A stretch of DNA of 64,000 bases from Burkholderiales bacterium (GCA_026399835.1 JAPLQE010000029.1:24368-88367); one strand, 5' to 3'; counted from the stretch's first letter, positions 47,818 through 57,202 are shown. Notes: generated by a model from the letters alone, not told the origin. Program-made: numbers and translations.

Positions 47818-49080
47818 TCAGCACTCCTTGGGGTCGACCATGCTGGCCTTGGAGATGATGTCCCAGCGCAGCTTGTCGCCGTCGGCCTTCTTGCACTGCG
47901 CGACGTACATGTTCATCTTCGCGTGCATCTTGCCGGGGACCATCTCCGCGCCGCCGCCCGGGCCCTTGGTGATCTTGGCGCGGTCCAGCGCCGCCGACAC
48001 CGCGTCACGGGCGAGCTCGCCCTTGGTCGCGATCACCGCCGCCTCGTACAGGCGGATGCCGCGGTACATGCCCGTGGCCGCGCTGCCCGCGGTGAACTGG
48101 AACTTGGTGTTCGGGAACTTCTTCGCGTAGGCCGCGAGCAGCTCCTTGCTGAACGGATCGTCCACGGTGTGGAAGAAGTCCAGGCACGAGTAGACGCCCT
48201 CGAGCTCGCGCGCCGGCACGTAGTTCAGCGAGTTCTCGTCGAAGTAGACGCAGGCCTGCACGCCGCCGCGCTGCGTGTAGCCCGACTCGAAGAGCTGCTT
48301 CATGAACGGCTGCAGGCCCGGCGGGATGACCGTGTTGAACACGCAGTCGACCTTGCCGTCGCGGATCTTGTTGATCGTCGCCGAGTACTCGGGCTGGTCG
48401 ATCGGGTAGTACTCCTCGAACACCACCTCGCCGCCGTTGGCCTCGATGACCTTGCGCGCGTACTTGTTGAGGAGCTGCGGCCACACGTAGTTGGCCGAGG
48501 GCATCGCGAAGCGCTTCTTGCCGACGGTCTTGATCAGGTACGGGACCAGCTCGTCGATCTGCTGCGCCGGCGACGGGCCGGTGTTGAACAGGTGCTTGGT
48601 GCACTCCTGGCCTTCGTACAGCTGCGGATAGAGGTACAGCGTCTTGCCGCGGTTGACGATCGGGTCCTTGATGGCCTGGCGCATCGCGCTGGTGATGCCG
48701 CCGAGCACGACGTCGACCTTGTCGCGCTGGATGAGCTTGCGCACGTTGGCGACGGCGGCCTTCGGGTCGGACGCGGTGTCCTCGAGGAAGAGCTCGACCG
48801 GCCGGCCGGCGATGCCGCCCGCGGCGTTGATCTGCTCGACCGCGAGCTGCGCGACCTGCCAGTTGGAGTTGCCCGAGGGCGCGATCGCGCCGGTGATGTC
48901 GGTGGCGATGCCCATCTTGACCGTCTTCTTGCCCTGGCCCCAGGCGGCGGGCAGGAACCAGCTCCCGCTGCCACCGGCGGTCCAGCCTGCGGCGCCGAGC
49001 GCGGTGGCGCCGGCGATGAAGCCGCGACGACGCGGCTGCGCGGGCGCTGCGGGGGTGTCGTCCATCTTGCTGCGCGTCAT
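47818..49080 (-). CDS. HAAT-type substrate-binding protein (UrtA/FmdD-like)
   Basis: The 420-residue protein has a Tat-type leader (QPRRRGFIAGATALGAAGW) and a periplasmic binding core: KMGIATDITGAIAPSGNSNWQVAQLAVEQINAAGGIAGRP, DPKAAVANVRKLIQRDKVDVVLGGITSA and LYPQLYEGQECTKHLFNTG. The last pattern is typical of urea/amide receptors (UrtA, AmiC, FmdD) rather than of leucine receptors. It lies between its two permease genes and its ATG overlaps the first permease stop. With the amidase and nitrilase upstream, an amide ligand is likely. Confidence 0.9.
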   Translation of the reverse strand: MTRSKMDDTPAAPAQPRRRGFIAGATALGAAGWTAGGSGSWFLPAAWGQGKKTVKMGIATDITGAIAPSGNSNWQVAQLAVEQINAAGGIAGRPVELFLEDTASDPKAAVANVRKLIQRDKVDVVLGGITSAMRQAIKDPIVNRGKTLYLYPQLYEGQECTKHLFNTGPSPAQQIDELVPYLIKTVGKKRFAMPSANYVWPQLLNKYARKVIEANGGEVVFEEYYPIDQPEYSATINKIRDGKVDCVFNTVIPPGLQPFMKQLFESGYTQRGGVQACVYFDENSLNYVPARELEGVYSCLDFFHTVDDPFSKELLAAYAKKFPNTKFQFTAGSAATGMYRGIRLYEAAVIATKGELARDAVSAALDRAKITKGPGGGAEMVPGKMHAKMNMYVAQCKKADGDKLRWDIISKASMVDPKEC

Positions 49081-49937
49081 TTCCTTGCTCCTGCGATGAA
49101 GCCCTGTGGGCGTAGTTTCACGATGACCAGTGCGATCACGAAGACGAGCGGGTCGGCGAGCACCGGCAGCACCGCCCAGGGGAGCCCCGCCGCGAGCGCA
49201 CCGATGGCCGCCGCACCGAGAACCGGTCCTTCGAAGGTGCCGACGCCGCCGAGCATCACCGACAGGAAGCCCTGCACGAGGAAGCGCAGGCCCATGTCGG
49301 CGGAGAGCTGGTAGAGCGGCACGACCAGCGCGCCGGCCAGGCCGGCGAGCGCCGCGCCGAACGCGAACGTGGCGGTGTAGAGCGTGTCGGTGGAGATGCC
49401 GCAGGCGCGCGCGAGCATCGCGTTCTCGAGCGAGCCGCGGATGCGCAGCCCGAACGAGGTCTTCAGCAGGAAGAGCCAGCTGCCGGCGATCACCGCCAGC
49501 GTCGTGACGATGATGAAGGTGCGCCAGATCGAGAAGTCCATGCCGCCGATCGCGAACGACCCGGGCCAGGGCTCCGGCACCGACTTGTAGTGGCCGCCGA
49601 GCAGCCCGCGCACGATCTCGCGGATGATCAGGCCGATCGCATACGTGCCGAGCATCGCGATGATCGGCGACGCGTAGAAGCGCCGGATGATCGTGCGCTC
49701 GAGGACCACGCCGAACAGCCCGACCACGATCGGCGCGGAGAGGATGCCCCACCAGATGTTGTAGCCGGCCTCGTTCACCATCCCGACGGTGAACGCGCCG
49801 AGCAGCACCAGCTCGCCGTGCGCGAAGTTGAAGATCCCCATCATGCTGGCGATCACGCCCAGGCCCAGCACGATCAGCACCATCACCGAGGTGAAGGCGA
49901 GGATGTCGAAGGCGAAGCGGACGACGAACTCGATCAT
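49077..49937 (-). CDS. ABC transporter permease, LivH/UrtB type
   Basis: The 286-residue permease has eight predicted helices. VMVLIVLGLGVIASMMGIFNFAHGELVLLGAF at residues 18-50 is the LivH/UrtB signature and LARACGISTDTLYTATFAFGAALAGLAGAL is near the docking loop. Its stop overlaps the binding-protein start. It is the first transporter gene after the nitrilase gene, 66 bases away. Confidence 0.93.
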   Translation of the reverse strand: MIEFVVRFAFDILAFTSVMVLIVLGLGVIASMMGIFNFAHGELVLLGAFTVGMVNEAGYNIWWGILSAPIVVGLFGVVLERTIIRRFYASPIIAMLGTYAIGLIIREIVRGLLGGHYKSVPEPWPGSFAIGGMDFSIWRTFIIVTTLAVIAGSWLFLLKTSFGLRIRGSLENAMLARACGISTDTLYTATFAFGAALAGLAGALVVPLYQLSADMGLRFLVQGFLSVMLGGVGTFEGPVLGAAAIGALAAGLPWAVLPVLADPLVFVIALVIVKLRPQGFIAGARK

Positions 49938-50003
49938 GCGGTGACCGTCCGTTGACCGCGCGAAGGCGCCGCGCCGGCCAGGGGCTCGTGCGCAGGCACG
50001 GCG

Positions 50004-50885
50004 TCAGTACCAGCCGGGCTTGACGCCCGAGCCGAGCATGGTGTCGTAGGTGTCGGTGCGGCGGTCGCGCAGGATCTGGTTGAAGTCGTTCCAGTTGCGC
50101 TTGCGGCGCGCCTCGGAGAGGTTCAGGTCCGCGACGATCGTCTCGGGCTCGGTGCGGCTCGCGGGCCCCGCGACCGGCCAGCCGGTATACGAGCAGATCA
50201 GCGAGCAGCCGAGGAAGGGCTGGCCGCGCTCGGTGCCGACCCGGTCGGCCGCGGCGATGAACACCGAGTTCACATGGGCCGCGCCCATCGCCAGCACGTT
50301 GGCCATCGCCGGCTGCTTCGGATCCTGCCCGGGGATCGGCACCCAGTTGGTCGGCACGCAGACGATGTCGGCGCCCTGCAGCGCACACAGCCGGTAGGCC
50401 TCGGGGAACCAGCCGTCATAGCAGATCAGCATGCCGATGCGGCCGATCGGCGTGGAATACACCGGGAAGCCCAGGTCGCCCGGCTCGAAGAACAGGTTCT
50501 CGGCCGCCCACAGGTGCATCTTGCGGAAGCTGCCGATGTGGCCGTCGGGGCCGATCAGCACCGCCGAGTTGTAGAGCTTCTGACCGACGCGCTCGGCGAT
50601 GCCGGCCACGATGTACGCGTCATGGCGCTTGGCGGCGGCCATCCACGCGCGGCTCGCGGGCCCGTGCGGGATCTCCTCGGCCAGCGAGTACGCCTCGTCG
50701 CGCGTCTCGAACACGTAGCCCGAGCTCGCGAGCTCGGGCAGCACCATGAGCTTCGCGCCCTGCGCGGCGGCCGCGTCGATGCGCGCGACGCTGTCGGCGA
50801 TGTTCGCCTCCAGGGCGCCGACGCGCGGCTCCATCTGGATGCAGGCGACCCGGACCGGGCTCTCGGCGGGGTTCGTGGGGCTCAT
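50004..50885 (-). CDS. Carbon-nitrogen hydrolase (nitrilase superfamily)
   Basis: The 293-residue protein shows the Glu-Lys-Cys triad: LPELASSGY (E51), SFRKMHLW (K122) and LICYDGWFPE (C155). GWFPEAYRLCALQGADIVCVPTN is characteristic of amidase-type members rather than true nitrilases. It would hydrolyse an amide or carbamoyl compound to acid and ammonia. Position between an AtzE-like amidase and an amide-type importer supports amide catabolism. Confidence 0.9.
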   Translation of the reverse strand: MSPTNPAESPVRVACIQMEPRVGALEANIADSVARIDAAAAQGAKLMVLPELASSGYVFETRDEAYSLAEEIPHGPASRAWMAAAKRHDAYIVAGIAERVGQKLYNSAVLIGPDGHIGSFRKMHLWAAENLFFEPGDLGFPVYSTPIGRIGMLICYDGWFPEAYRLCALQGADIVCVPTNWVPIPGQDPKQPAMANVLAMGAAHVNSVFIAAADRVGTERGQPFLGCSLICSYTGWPVAGPASRTEPETIVADLNLSEARRKRNWNDFNQILRDRRTDTYDTMLGSGVKPGWY

Positions 50886-50937
50886 GTCGGGTGGGCTCGC
50901 GAGAAGAGGGCGTGAGGGAGCATGCGCGCTCGGCGCG

Positions 50938-52332
50938 TCAGCGCGGCGGCTGCTTCGTGGTCCAGTCGGCCGTCCGCTCGTAGGCGCGCGCGATCCGAAG
51001 GATCCGCGCCTCGCCGAACGGGCGACCGATCACCTGGAAGCCGGTCGGCAGCCCGCCGCGGCCGAAGCCGCTGGGCACCGAGACCGAGGGCAGCCCGGTG
51101 ACGTTGGCGGGCGCCGACAGCCGGATGAAGACCGACGATGCGGCCTCCTCGGTGCCGTCGGCCCAGGTGACCGAGGCCTGGTCGCGCCGCGTGGCGACCG
51201 CCGCGACCGACGGGCCGATGATCGCGTCGAGGCCGTCGAACATCGTCTTCCAGGCGGCCTGCATCACCGTGCGCATGCGCAGCGCCGCGATGTAGTCGAC
51301 CGCGGGCACCATCAGGCCGGCCTCGAGGAAGGTGCGCACGTCCGGCTCGTAGAGATCGGCACGCTCGCGGATCATCGTGCGGTGGTACGCCGAGGCCTCG
51401 GGCATGCAGAGACCGAACTCGACCGAGGCGATCAGCTCGGGCATCGGGATCTCGACGTCGATGATCTCGGCGCCCTCGGCCTTCAGGCGCGCGATCGCCT
51501 CGCGGGTGTTGCGCTCGACCTCGGGCTCGACGTGATCGAAGAAGAAGTTGGTCGGCACGCCGATGCGCAGGCCCTTGACGCCCTGCTCGAGCTCGGCCGT
51601 GTAGTCGGCGACCGGCACGTCGGCGCTGCCCGGGTCGCGGGCGTCGTAGCCGGCGAGCGCGCCGAGCGTCACCGCGCAGTCGCCGACGGTGCGGGCGAGC
51701 GGGCCGGCATGGTCGAGCGACCAGGACAGCGAGGCGATGCCGGCGCGGCTGACGCGGCCGTAGGTGGGCTTCAAGCCCGCGGTGCCGCAGAGCGCGGCCG
51801 GGATGCGAATCGAGCCGCCGGTGTCGGTGCCCATGGCCATGAAGCAGCCACGCGCGGCCAGCGTCGCGCCCGAGCCGCCGCTCGAGCCACCGGGGATGTG
51901 CTCGACGTTCCAGGGATTGCCGGTGGTGGGCGTGGCGATGCCGTAGGCGAACTCGTGGGTGTGGGTCATGCCGACGATGACCGCGCCGGCCTGCGAGAGC
52001 CGCTCGACGCAGGCCGAGTCGGCGGTGGCGCGGTGGTCGTGGCGCACCCGCGAGCTGCAGGTGGTCGGCAGGCCGGCGACGTCGTACAGGTCCTTGACCG
52101 CGACCGGCACGCCGTGGAGCTCGCCGCGCCACTGCCCGGCCATGATCTCGCGCTCGGCCTGGCGCGCCGCGGCCATCGCGCGGTCCTCGGTCAGGCGCGC
52201 GTAGGCGACGTAGCGCGGCTCGTCCGCCTTGATCTTCGCGAGCGAGCGCTCGGCGAGCTCGACCGGCGAGATCCTGCGGGCGCGCAGCTCGGCCGCGACC
52301 TCGCGCAGCGACAGGTCCAGGACGTCGGCCAT
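50938..52332 (-). CDS. Amidase signature hydrolase, AtzE-like
   Basis: The 464-residue amidase has the Lys in GVPVAVKDLYDVAGLPTTCSS near residue 76 and the Ser pair in IPGGSSGGSGATLAARGCFMAMGTDTGGSIRIPAALCGT near 155-175. The start at 52332 is set by MADVLDLSLREVAAELRAR, as in AtzE/GatA-like proteins. It is preceded, with a one-base gap, by a small GatC/AtzG-like gene, and known AtzE needs AtzG for stability. AtzE itself hydrolyses 1-carboxybiuret; the substrate here may differ. Confidence 0.92.
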   Translation of the reverse strand: MADVLDLSLREVAAELRARRISPVELAERSLAKIKADEPRYVAYARLTEDRAMAAARQAEREIMAGQWRGELHGVPVAVKDLYDVAGLPTTCSSRVRHDHRATADSACVERLSQAGAVIVGMTHTHEFAYGIATPTTGNPWNVEHIPGGSSGGSGATLAARGCFMAMGTDTGGSIRIPAALCGTAGLKPTYGRVSRAGIASLSWSLDHAGPLARTVGDCAVTLGALAGYDARDPGSADVPVADYTAELEQGVKGLRIGVPTNFFFDHVEPEVERNTREAIARLKAEGAEIIDVEIPMPELIASVEFGLCMPEASAYHRTMIRERADLYEPDVRTFLEAGLMVPAVDYIAALRMRTVMQAAWKTMFDGLDAIIGPSVAAVATRRDQASVTWADGTEEAASSVFIRLSAPANVTGLPSVSVPSGFGRGGLPTGFQVIGRPFGEARILRIARAYERTADWTTKQPPR

Positions 52333-52333
52333 G

Positions 52334-52534
52334 TCAGCGCTCCGTCCACTGCGCGCGGAACGCGATCGCCGGCGGCGTCTCGCCCGGCTCGCCCCGATGC
52401 AGTGCATCGAGCAGCGCGTAGAAGCCGTCCATGGCTGGCACGAGTTGTGCGATCCGTTCGGGACTCAAGTCGAGGTCTGCGAGTCGGGCCGCCGCTTCGA
52501 GCAGCTTCGGATCGGTCGGAACGCGCTGGGCCAT
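52334..52534 (-). CDS. AtzG-like (DUF4089) small amidase subunit
   Basis: The 66-residue protein reads MAQRVPTDPKLLEAAARLADLDLSPERIAQLVPAMDGFYALLDALHRG... and matches the AtzG/GatC-like fold: a helical pair with L-L-P-E-R repeats and an alternate start one turn upstream. It should form an alpha2beta2-type complex with the downstream AtzE-like amidase, one base away. I chose the ATG at 52534 over one at 52543 because homologues begin near it. Confidence 0.8.
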   Translation of the reverse strand: MAQRVPTDPKLLEAAARLADLDLSPERIAQLVPAMDGFYALLDALHRGEPGETPPAIAFRAQWTER

Positions 52535-52709
52535 GTCGATCACTTGCCTGGGAAAGTATTCGAGCCATGCTACGTCAGCCGTTCGAAGCGCGTCAACAGC
52601 ACGGCGCCGGAACCCGCCCCTCAGTCTTTAGGACTATGCTGGGGGTCGTACGATCCTGTGTCGTGACTGCGTCCGACCCCCGCATCCCAGCGGAGAGCGA
52701 GGCATCGAC

Positions 52710-53807
52710 GTGAAGCCCAGCGAGGCCTTCGGCAGCAAGCTGCTGCGCCGCTCCCGCGAGGGTCGGCGCGTGCCGTTCAACGTCGGCCTGCTGCTGCCGA
52801 CCTCGGGCGCGATGGGCATGCTCGGGCCGTGCGCGTACGCCTGCGCGCGCCTCGCGCGGGACATGTGGAACCAGCAGGGCGGCGTCGACGGCCGCGAGGT
52901 GCGCCTGACGCTGCTGAACTCGAGCGAGACGGCGCGCGGCCTCGACGACGAGGTGCGCGAGCTGGTCGACACGCGCAGCGTCGATGCGCTGGTCGCGCTG
53001 TCGAACACCGACGTCTGCCGTCGCATCGCGCAGGTGGTCGATGCACGCGTGCCGCTGATCTACACGCCGATGTTCGAGGGCAGCGGCCTGCCGGAGTGGG
53101 TGCATGCCATCGGCGAGACCCCCGAGCGGCAGCTGCTGCCGGCGATCGACTGGATGTCGACGCGCTACCGGCCGCGGCGCTGGTATCTCCTCGGCAACGA
53201 CTACTCGTGGCCGCGCGCCACCCACCGCATCGCGATCCCGTTCGTGCGCTCGCGCGGCGGCGAGGTGGTGCGCGAACGCTACGTGGCGCTCGGCGAGCGC
53301 GACTACTCGGCGGTGATCGAGGACATCGTCGAGACCCGTGCCGAGATCGTGCTGGTCTCGCTGCTGGCGGGTGACGCGGTCCACATGTGCCGCGAGTTCG
53401 AGCGCGCCGGGCTGGGCGGGCGCGTGCTGCGGCTGTCGATCTGCCTCGAGGAGAACGCGGTGCTCGGCGTCGGCCACGAGAACACCGACGGCATGTTCGT
53501 GGCGGCCGGCTACTTCGCCGCGCTCGAGTCGGACGTGAACGGCGCGTTCAAGGAGCGCTACCTCGGGCAGTTCGGCGAGCGTGCGCCGGCGCTGAACTCG
53601 GCGTCGCAGTCGGTCTACGAGGGCTTCGTGCACCTGCACCGGCAGGCGCACGCGGGCACGAGGCAGGCCGCGAAGCGGCCGGGGCTGCCGGGCGTGCGCG
53701 ACGACCGGCGCGAGGCCTACGACGCGGGCCGCAATCCGATCTTCCTGGGCGAGGTGCAGGGACTGGGCATCCACCCGGTCCGCAGGCTCATCGGTGAGCC
53801 TGGATGA
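52710..53807 (+). CDS. AmiC-like amide-binding regulatory protein without signal peptide
   Basis: The 365-residue protein has the periplasmic-binding fold of the AmiC/UrtA family (VGLLLPTSGAMGMLGPCAYACARLARDMWNQQGGVDGREV, LNSASQSVYEGFVHLHRQAH) but no signal peptide. This points to a cytoplasmic ligand sensor, as AmiC is for AmiR. It starts at a GTG (52710) and is divergent from the AtzG-amidase-transporter operon, its likely target. No AmiR-type antiterminator gene is seen nearby. Its 3' end overlaps the convergent MarR gene by 20 bases. Confidence 0.82.
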   Translation: MKPSEAFGSKLLRRSREGRRVPFNVGLLLPTSGAMGMLGPCAYACARLARDMWNQQGGVDGREVRLTLLNSSETARGLDDEVRELVDTRSVDALVALSNTDVCRRIAQVVDARVPLIYTPMFEGSGLPEWVHAIGETPERQLLPAIDWMSTRYRPRRWYLLGNDYSWPRATHRIAIPFVRSRGGEVVRERYVALGERDYSAVIEDIVETRAEIVLVSLLAGDAVHMCREFERAGLGGRVLRLSICLEENAVLGVGHENTDGMFVAAGYFAALESDVNGAFKERYLGQFGERAPALNSASQSVYEGFVHLHRQAHAGTRQAAKRPGLPGVRDDRREAYDAGRNPIFLGEVQGLGIHPVRRLIGEPG

Positions 53808-54231
53808 ACGCGTCGAGCAGCTCGCGCAGCTGCGCCTGACGCTCGGGGCCGAACGCGCGACCGAGCCGGTCGCGGTGCTCGCGCATCTCGTCCTGCAGCG
53901 CGGCCACCTTCTGCAGCCCGAAGTCCGAGATGTGCAGGATCACGCGGCGCTGGTCGAGCGGATCGGCCGAGCGCTGCACCAGCGCGGCCTCGGTCAGGCG
54001 GTCGACGAGCTTGCTGATGGCCGGCAGCTGCATGCCGGTCTGCTCGGCGAGCTCGGACATCGAGCGGCCGCGCTCGTCGGCCAGCACCTCGAGGGCCCGC
54101 CAGAACTCGACCGGGATGCCCTCGGCGCCGACCATGCGGCGCAGCTCGGTGGTGGCCTGACGGTTCGCCTGGTTGAGCAGGCTGTGCAGCGTCGGGCCGG
54201 TCGGAGGGCTCTTCTTGCTTCGGGTCGCCAT
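53788..54231 (-). CDS. MarR family transcriptional regulator
   Basis: The 147-residue protein has a MarR winged helix: PVEFWRALEVLADERGRSMSELAEQTGMQLPAISKLVDRLTEAALVQR at residues 40-88, then the wing DPLDQRRVILHISDFG. The ATG at 54231 is chosen as the first residue of MATRSKKSPPTG; a longer frame begins 99 bases upstream. It is convergent with the AmiC-like gene and might help control the amide operon. Confidence 0.93.
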   Translation of the reverse strand: MATRSKKSPPTGPTLHSLLNQANRQATTELRRMVGAEGIPVEFWRALEVLADERGRSMSELAEQTGMQLPAISKLVDRLTEAALVQRSADPLDQRRVILHISDFGLQKVAALQDEMREHRDRLGRAFGPERQAQLRELLDAFIQAHR

Positions 54232-54370
54232 GGGACGGGGCAGCGGATCGGCGGCTGCACGCGCGCGGTGCAATCCGGCCCGGAGGGGCACCAAAGTATA
54301 GCCGAGGCGCCCACGCGAGGGCGCGCGCACCGGCGCGGTCTATGATCGATGCAACCCCGGAGTGATCGCC

Positions 54371-54958
54371 ATGTGGACCGACCTGCTTCAGACCCACGGC
54401 TACTGGATCCTCGCGCTCGGCTGCCTGCTCGAGGGCGAGACGGTCCTGATCCTCGCCGGGTACGCCGCGCACCGCGGCCTGCTCGACCCGGTCCTGGTGC
54501 TGGCGATCGCCTCGCTGTCGGGCTTCGCCGGCGACCAGGGCTTCTTCTGGCTCGGCCGGCGCCACGGCGCCGGCGTGATCGCGCGCTTCCCGTCGGTGGC
54601 GCGGCAGTCCGAGCGCATGCAGCGGCTGATCGAGCGCTGGCACGAGGCGGTGATCGTCGGCGTGCGCTTCGCCTACGGGCTGCGCATCGCGGGCCCGATC
54701 CTGATCGGCGCGTCCGCCGTGCCGGCCGCGCGCTTCGCCGCCTTCAATGCGCTGGGCGCGGTGCTGTGGGCGACGACGATCGGCGGCATCGGCTGGGGGT
54801 TCGGCGCGGCTGCGGAGGCGGCGCTCGGGCGGATGCATGCGATCGAGGGCCGGCTGCTCGCCGGCCTCGTCGGGGTGCTGCTCGCGGCGGCGCTCGTGCG
54901 GGCGGTGCTGCATCGGCGCGCGGCGCGGGCGGCCCGCGCGGACTCGCGCGCGCCTTGA
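54371..54958 (+). CDS. DedA family membrane protein
   Basis: The 195-residue protein is a DedA (SNARE-associated) membrane protein: GCLLEGETVLILAGYAAHRGLLDPVLVLAIA and GDQGFFWLGRRHG near the N-terminus, with the conserved RFAYGLRIAGPILIGAS near residue 100. DedA proteins help lipid recycling and flipping at the inner membrane. The ATG at 54371 is preferred to a GTG 9 bases upstream. Its stop overlaps the TTG start of the NRAMP-like gene. Confidence 0.9.
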   Translation: MWTDLLQTHGYWILALGCLLEGETVLILAGYAAHRGLLDPVLVLAIASLSGFAGDQGFFWLGRRHGAGVIARFPSVARQSERMQRLIERWHEAVIVGVRFAYGLRIAGPILIGASAVPAARFAAFNALGAVLWATTIGGIGWGFGAAAEAALGRMHAIEGRLLAGLVGVLLAAALVRAVLHRRAARAARADSRAP

Positions 54959-56238
54959 GCGCCTCCGACCCCACCCCCGCCCCGCAGCCCTCGAGGCTCG
55001 CCGGGGCCGCGGCGCAGCTCGGGCCGGGGCTGATCACCGGGGCGGCCGACGACGACCCGAGCGGCATCGCCACCTACTCGCAGGCGGGCGCGCAGTTCGG
55101 CTACGCGATGCTGTGGACGATGGTGTTCACGCTGCCGCTGATGGCCGCGATCCAGATGGTCAGCGCGCGCATCGGCTTCGTGACCGGGCGGGGCCTGGCG
55201 CGCAACGTCGCGCGCCACGCGCCGCGCCCGGTGCTGGTGACGGTCGTCGGCCTGCTGGTGATCGCCAACACGCTCAACATCGCCGCCGACCTCGCGGCGA
55301 TGGCCGAGGCGCTGCGCCTGGTGTTCGGCGGCCCGGCCCAGGCCTACGCGGTGGCGCTCGGCCTGGGGAGCGTCGGGCTGCAGGTGGCCCTGCCCTACGC
55401 CCGCTACGTGCGCGTGCTCAAGTGGCTGACGCTCGCGCTGCTGGCGTACGTGGCGGTGGCCTTCAGCGTGCATGTCGACTGGCCCCGGGTGGCCGCGCAG
55501 CTGGTGAGCCCCGACCTGCCGGGCGGCCACGACACGCTGCTGATGCTGGTGGCGGTGTTCGGCACGACCATCAGCCCCTACCTGTTCTTCTGGCAGGCCG
55601 CGCAGGAGGTCGAGGAGCGGCACGCAAGCGCCGGTCACGGGCGCTCGCGCGAGGCGGTGCGCGCGCACCTGCGACACATCCGCGTCGACACGATCGTCGG
55701 CATGGCGTTCTCCAACCTGGTCGCGTTCTTCATCATCCTGTCGACGGCGGCGACGCTGCACGCCTCGGGCATCACCGACATCCAGACGTCGGCGCAGGCC
55801 GCCGAGGCGCTGCGTCCGCTGGCGGGCGACGCGACCTTCCTGCTCTTCGCGCTCGGCATCGTGGGCACCGGGCTGCTGGCGGTGCCGGTGCTCGCCGGAT
55901 CGGCCGCGTACGCGGTGACCGAGGCCCTCGGCTGGCGGGGCAGCCTGGACCTCAAGCTCGCGGACGGCCAGGGGCGCGGCTTCTACGGCGTGCTCGCGGC
56001 GGCCACGCTCGGCGGCCTGGTGCTGTGCTTCACCGAGACCGATCCGGTCAGGGAGCTGTTCTGGTCGGCGGTGCTCAATGGCGTGGTCGCGGTGCCGATC
56101 ATGGCGACGATGATGGTGCTGGCCGGCCGGCGCGAGGTCATGGGCGAGCATGTCATCGGGCCGTGGCTCAAGACGCTAGGGTGGACCGCGACCGCGGTGA
56201 TGACGGCGGTGGTGGGCGCGATGCTGGCGACGGCGTGA
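54955..56238 (+). CDS. NRAMP-related divalent metal transporter
   Basis: The 427-residue protein has 11 predicted helices in NRAMP order. The helix-1 metal site reads DDDPSG (D34-P35-S36-G37) in place of the usual DPGN, and helix 6 reads GTTISPYLFFW (S207-P208-Y209) in place of MPHN. The helix-6 methionine that selects transition metals is therefore absent, as I recall for NRAMP-related magnesium transporters. It starts at a TTG overlapping the DedA stop. Mg2+ or another hard metal is a plausible substrate. Confidence 0.85.
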   Translation: MSASDPTPAPQPSRLAGAAAQLGPGLITGAADDDPSGIATYSQAGAQFGYAMLWTMVFTLPLMAAIQMVSARIGFVTGRGLARNVARHAPRPVLVTVVGLLVIANTLNIAADLAAMAEALRLVFGGPAQAYAVALGLGSVGLQVALPYARYVRVLKWLTLALLAYVAVAFSVHVDWPRVAAQLVSPDLPGGHDTLLMLVAVFGTTISPYLFFWQAAQEVEERHASAGHGRSREAVRAHLRHIRVDTIVGMAFSNLVAFFIILSTAATLHASGITDIQTSAQAAEALRPLAGDATFLLFALGIVGTGLLAVPVLAGSAAYAVTEALGWRGSLDLKLADGQGRGFYGVLAAATLGGLVLCFTETDPVRELFWSAVLNGVVAVPIMATMMVLAGRREVMGEHVIGPWLKTLGWTATAVMTAVVGAMLATA

Positions 56239-56260
56239 GCGGCGCGCCGCGCGCCCTGCC

Positions 56261-57109
56261 TCAGCCCGGATCGAGCTCGCGCCGGAGCGCCGCGACCAGC
56301 CCCTGGCGCTGCTGCGCGCGCGGCCCGAGCTTGGCCGCGGTCTGCTGGACCAGCAGGTGCAGCATGCTCGCGGCGGCCATGCCCGAGAAGCCGTGCTCGG
56401 CGCTCGAGCAGTGCACCGGCAGCACGACCTGTGCATGGCGCCGGGCCCATGCGACGCTGCGCACGTCGACCACCGCGAGCACCCGCATCCGCGTGGCTGC
56501 AGCGTGCGTGACGATCTGGTCGATCGCCTGCACTCGCGCCTGCGTCAGCACCACCAGCAGGCAGTCCTTGGGGGCGCCGAGCGCCAGCTCCTCGGCCCAC
56601 AGGCCGCCGGCGGGCTGCAGCGCGAACACGTCGGGACGGATCCGCGCGAGCTGCGGCCGCACGTATCGCACCAGTCCGTCGTCGAGCCCCATGCCGAGCA
56701 GCCACACCCGCGGGGCGCCGGCCAGCAGTGCCGCCGCCGCACGCAGCGTGTCGCCGCGCAGCGCCTCGAAGGTCCGCGCGAGGCTCTCGGACTCAGCCTG
56801 CAGGTGCGCGGCGACCGAGGGCGCACCCCGCATCGGCCTCGGCGCGCCGTCGCCGCGCGCCTGGAACGGCGGCGCGAGGTTGCGCTCCTGGCGCGCCTGC
56901 AGCCTCACCTCGTCGAAGCCCGCATAGCCGAGACGCCGGAAGAGGCGGGCCGCGGTCGCCTTCGACACCCCGGCGCGCGCAGCCATCTCGGACGCCGAGT
57001 AGGCGACCAGGTCGTCCGGGTGCTCGAGCAGCAGCGCTGCGAGCTGGCGCTCGCTCGGCGACAGCGTCTCGTAGTGCTCCTGGATGGCGAGGGTGAGGCG
57101 GGTCGACAT
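56261..57109 (-). CDS. RpiR/MurR family transcriptional regulator with SIS domain
   Basis: The 282-residue protein has the HTH_6 domain (MSTRLTLAIQEHYETLSPSERQLAALLLEHP, SASEMAARAGVSKATAARLFRRLGYAGFDEVR) and a C-terminal SIS domain (AAALLAGAPRVWLLGMGLDDGLVRYV, LVVLTQARVQAIDQ), which binds a phosphosugar or other small ligand. It is divergent from the cluster at 57281-63420 and most likely regulates it. Confidence 0.92.
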   Translation of the reverse strand: MSTRLTLAIQEHYETLSPSERQLAALLLEHPDDLVAYSASEMAARAGVSKATAARLFRRLGYAGFDEVRLQARQERNLAPPFQARGDGAPRPMRGAPSVAAHLQAESESLARTFEALRGDTLRAAAALLAGAPRVWLLGMGLDDGLVRYVRPQLARIRPDVFALQPAGGLWAEELALGAPKDCLLVVLTQARVQAIDQIVTHAAATRMRVLAVVDVRSVAWARRHAQVVLPVHCSSAEHGFSGMAAASMLHLLVQQTAAKLGPRAQQRQGLVAALRRELDPG

Positions 57110-57202
57110 GGACGGGCGGGGCGGGGTGCAGCGGCATTATCGGCGCTGCGGCGAGCGGCGCGGCCGCGGCCGCGGCGGCCGCACCGCCTGGCTGGAACGC
57201 CG

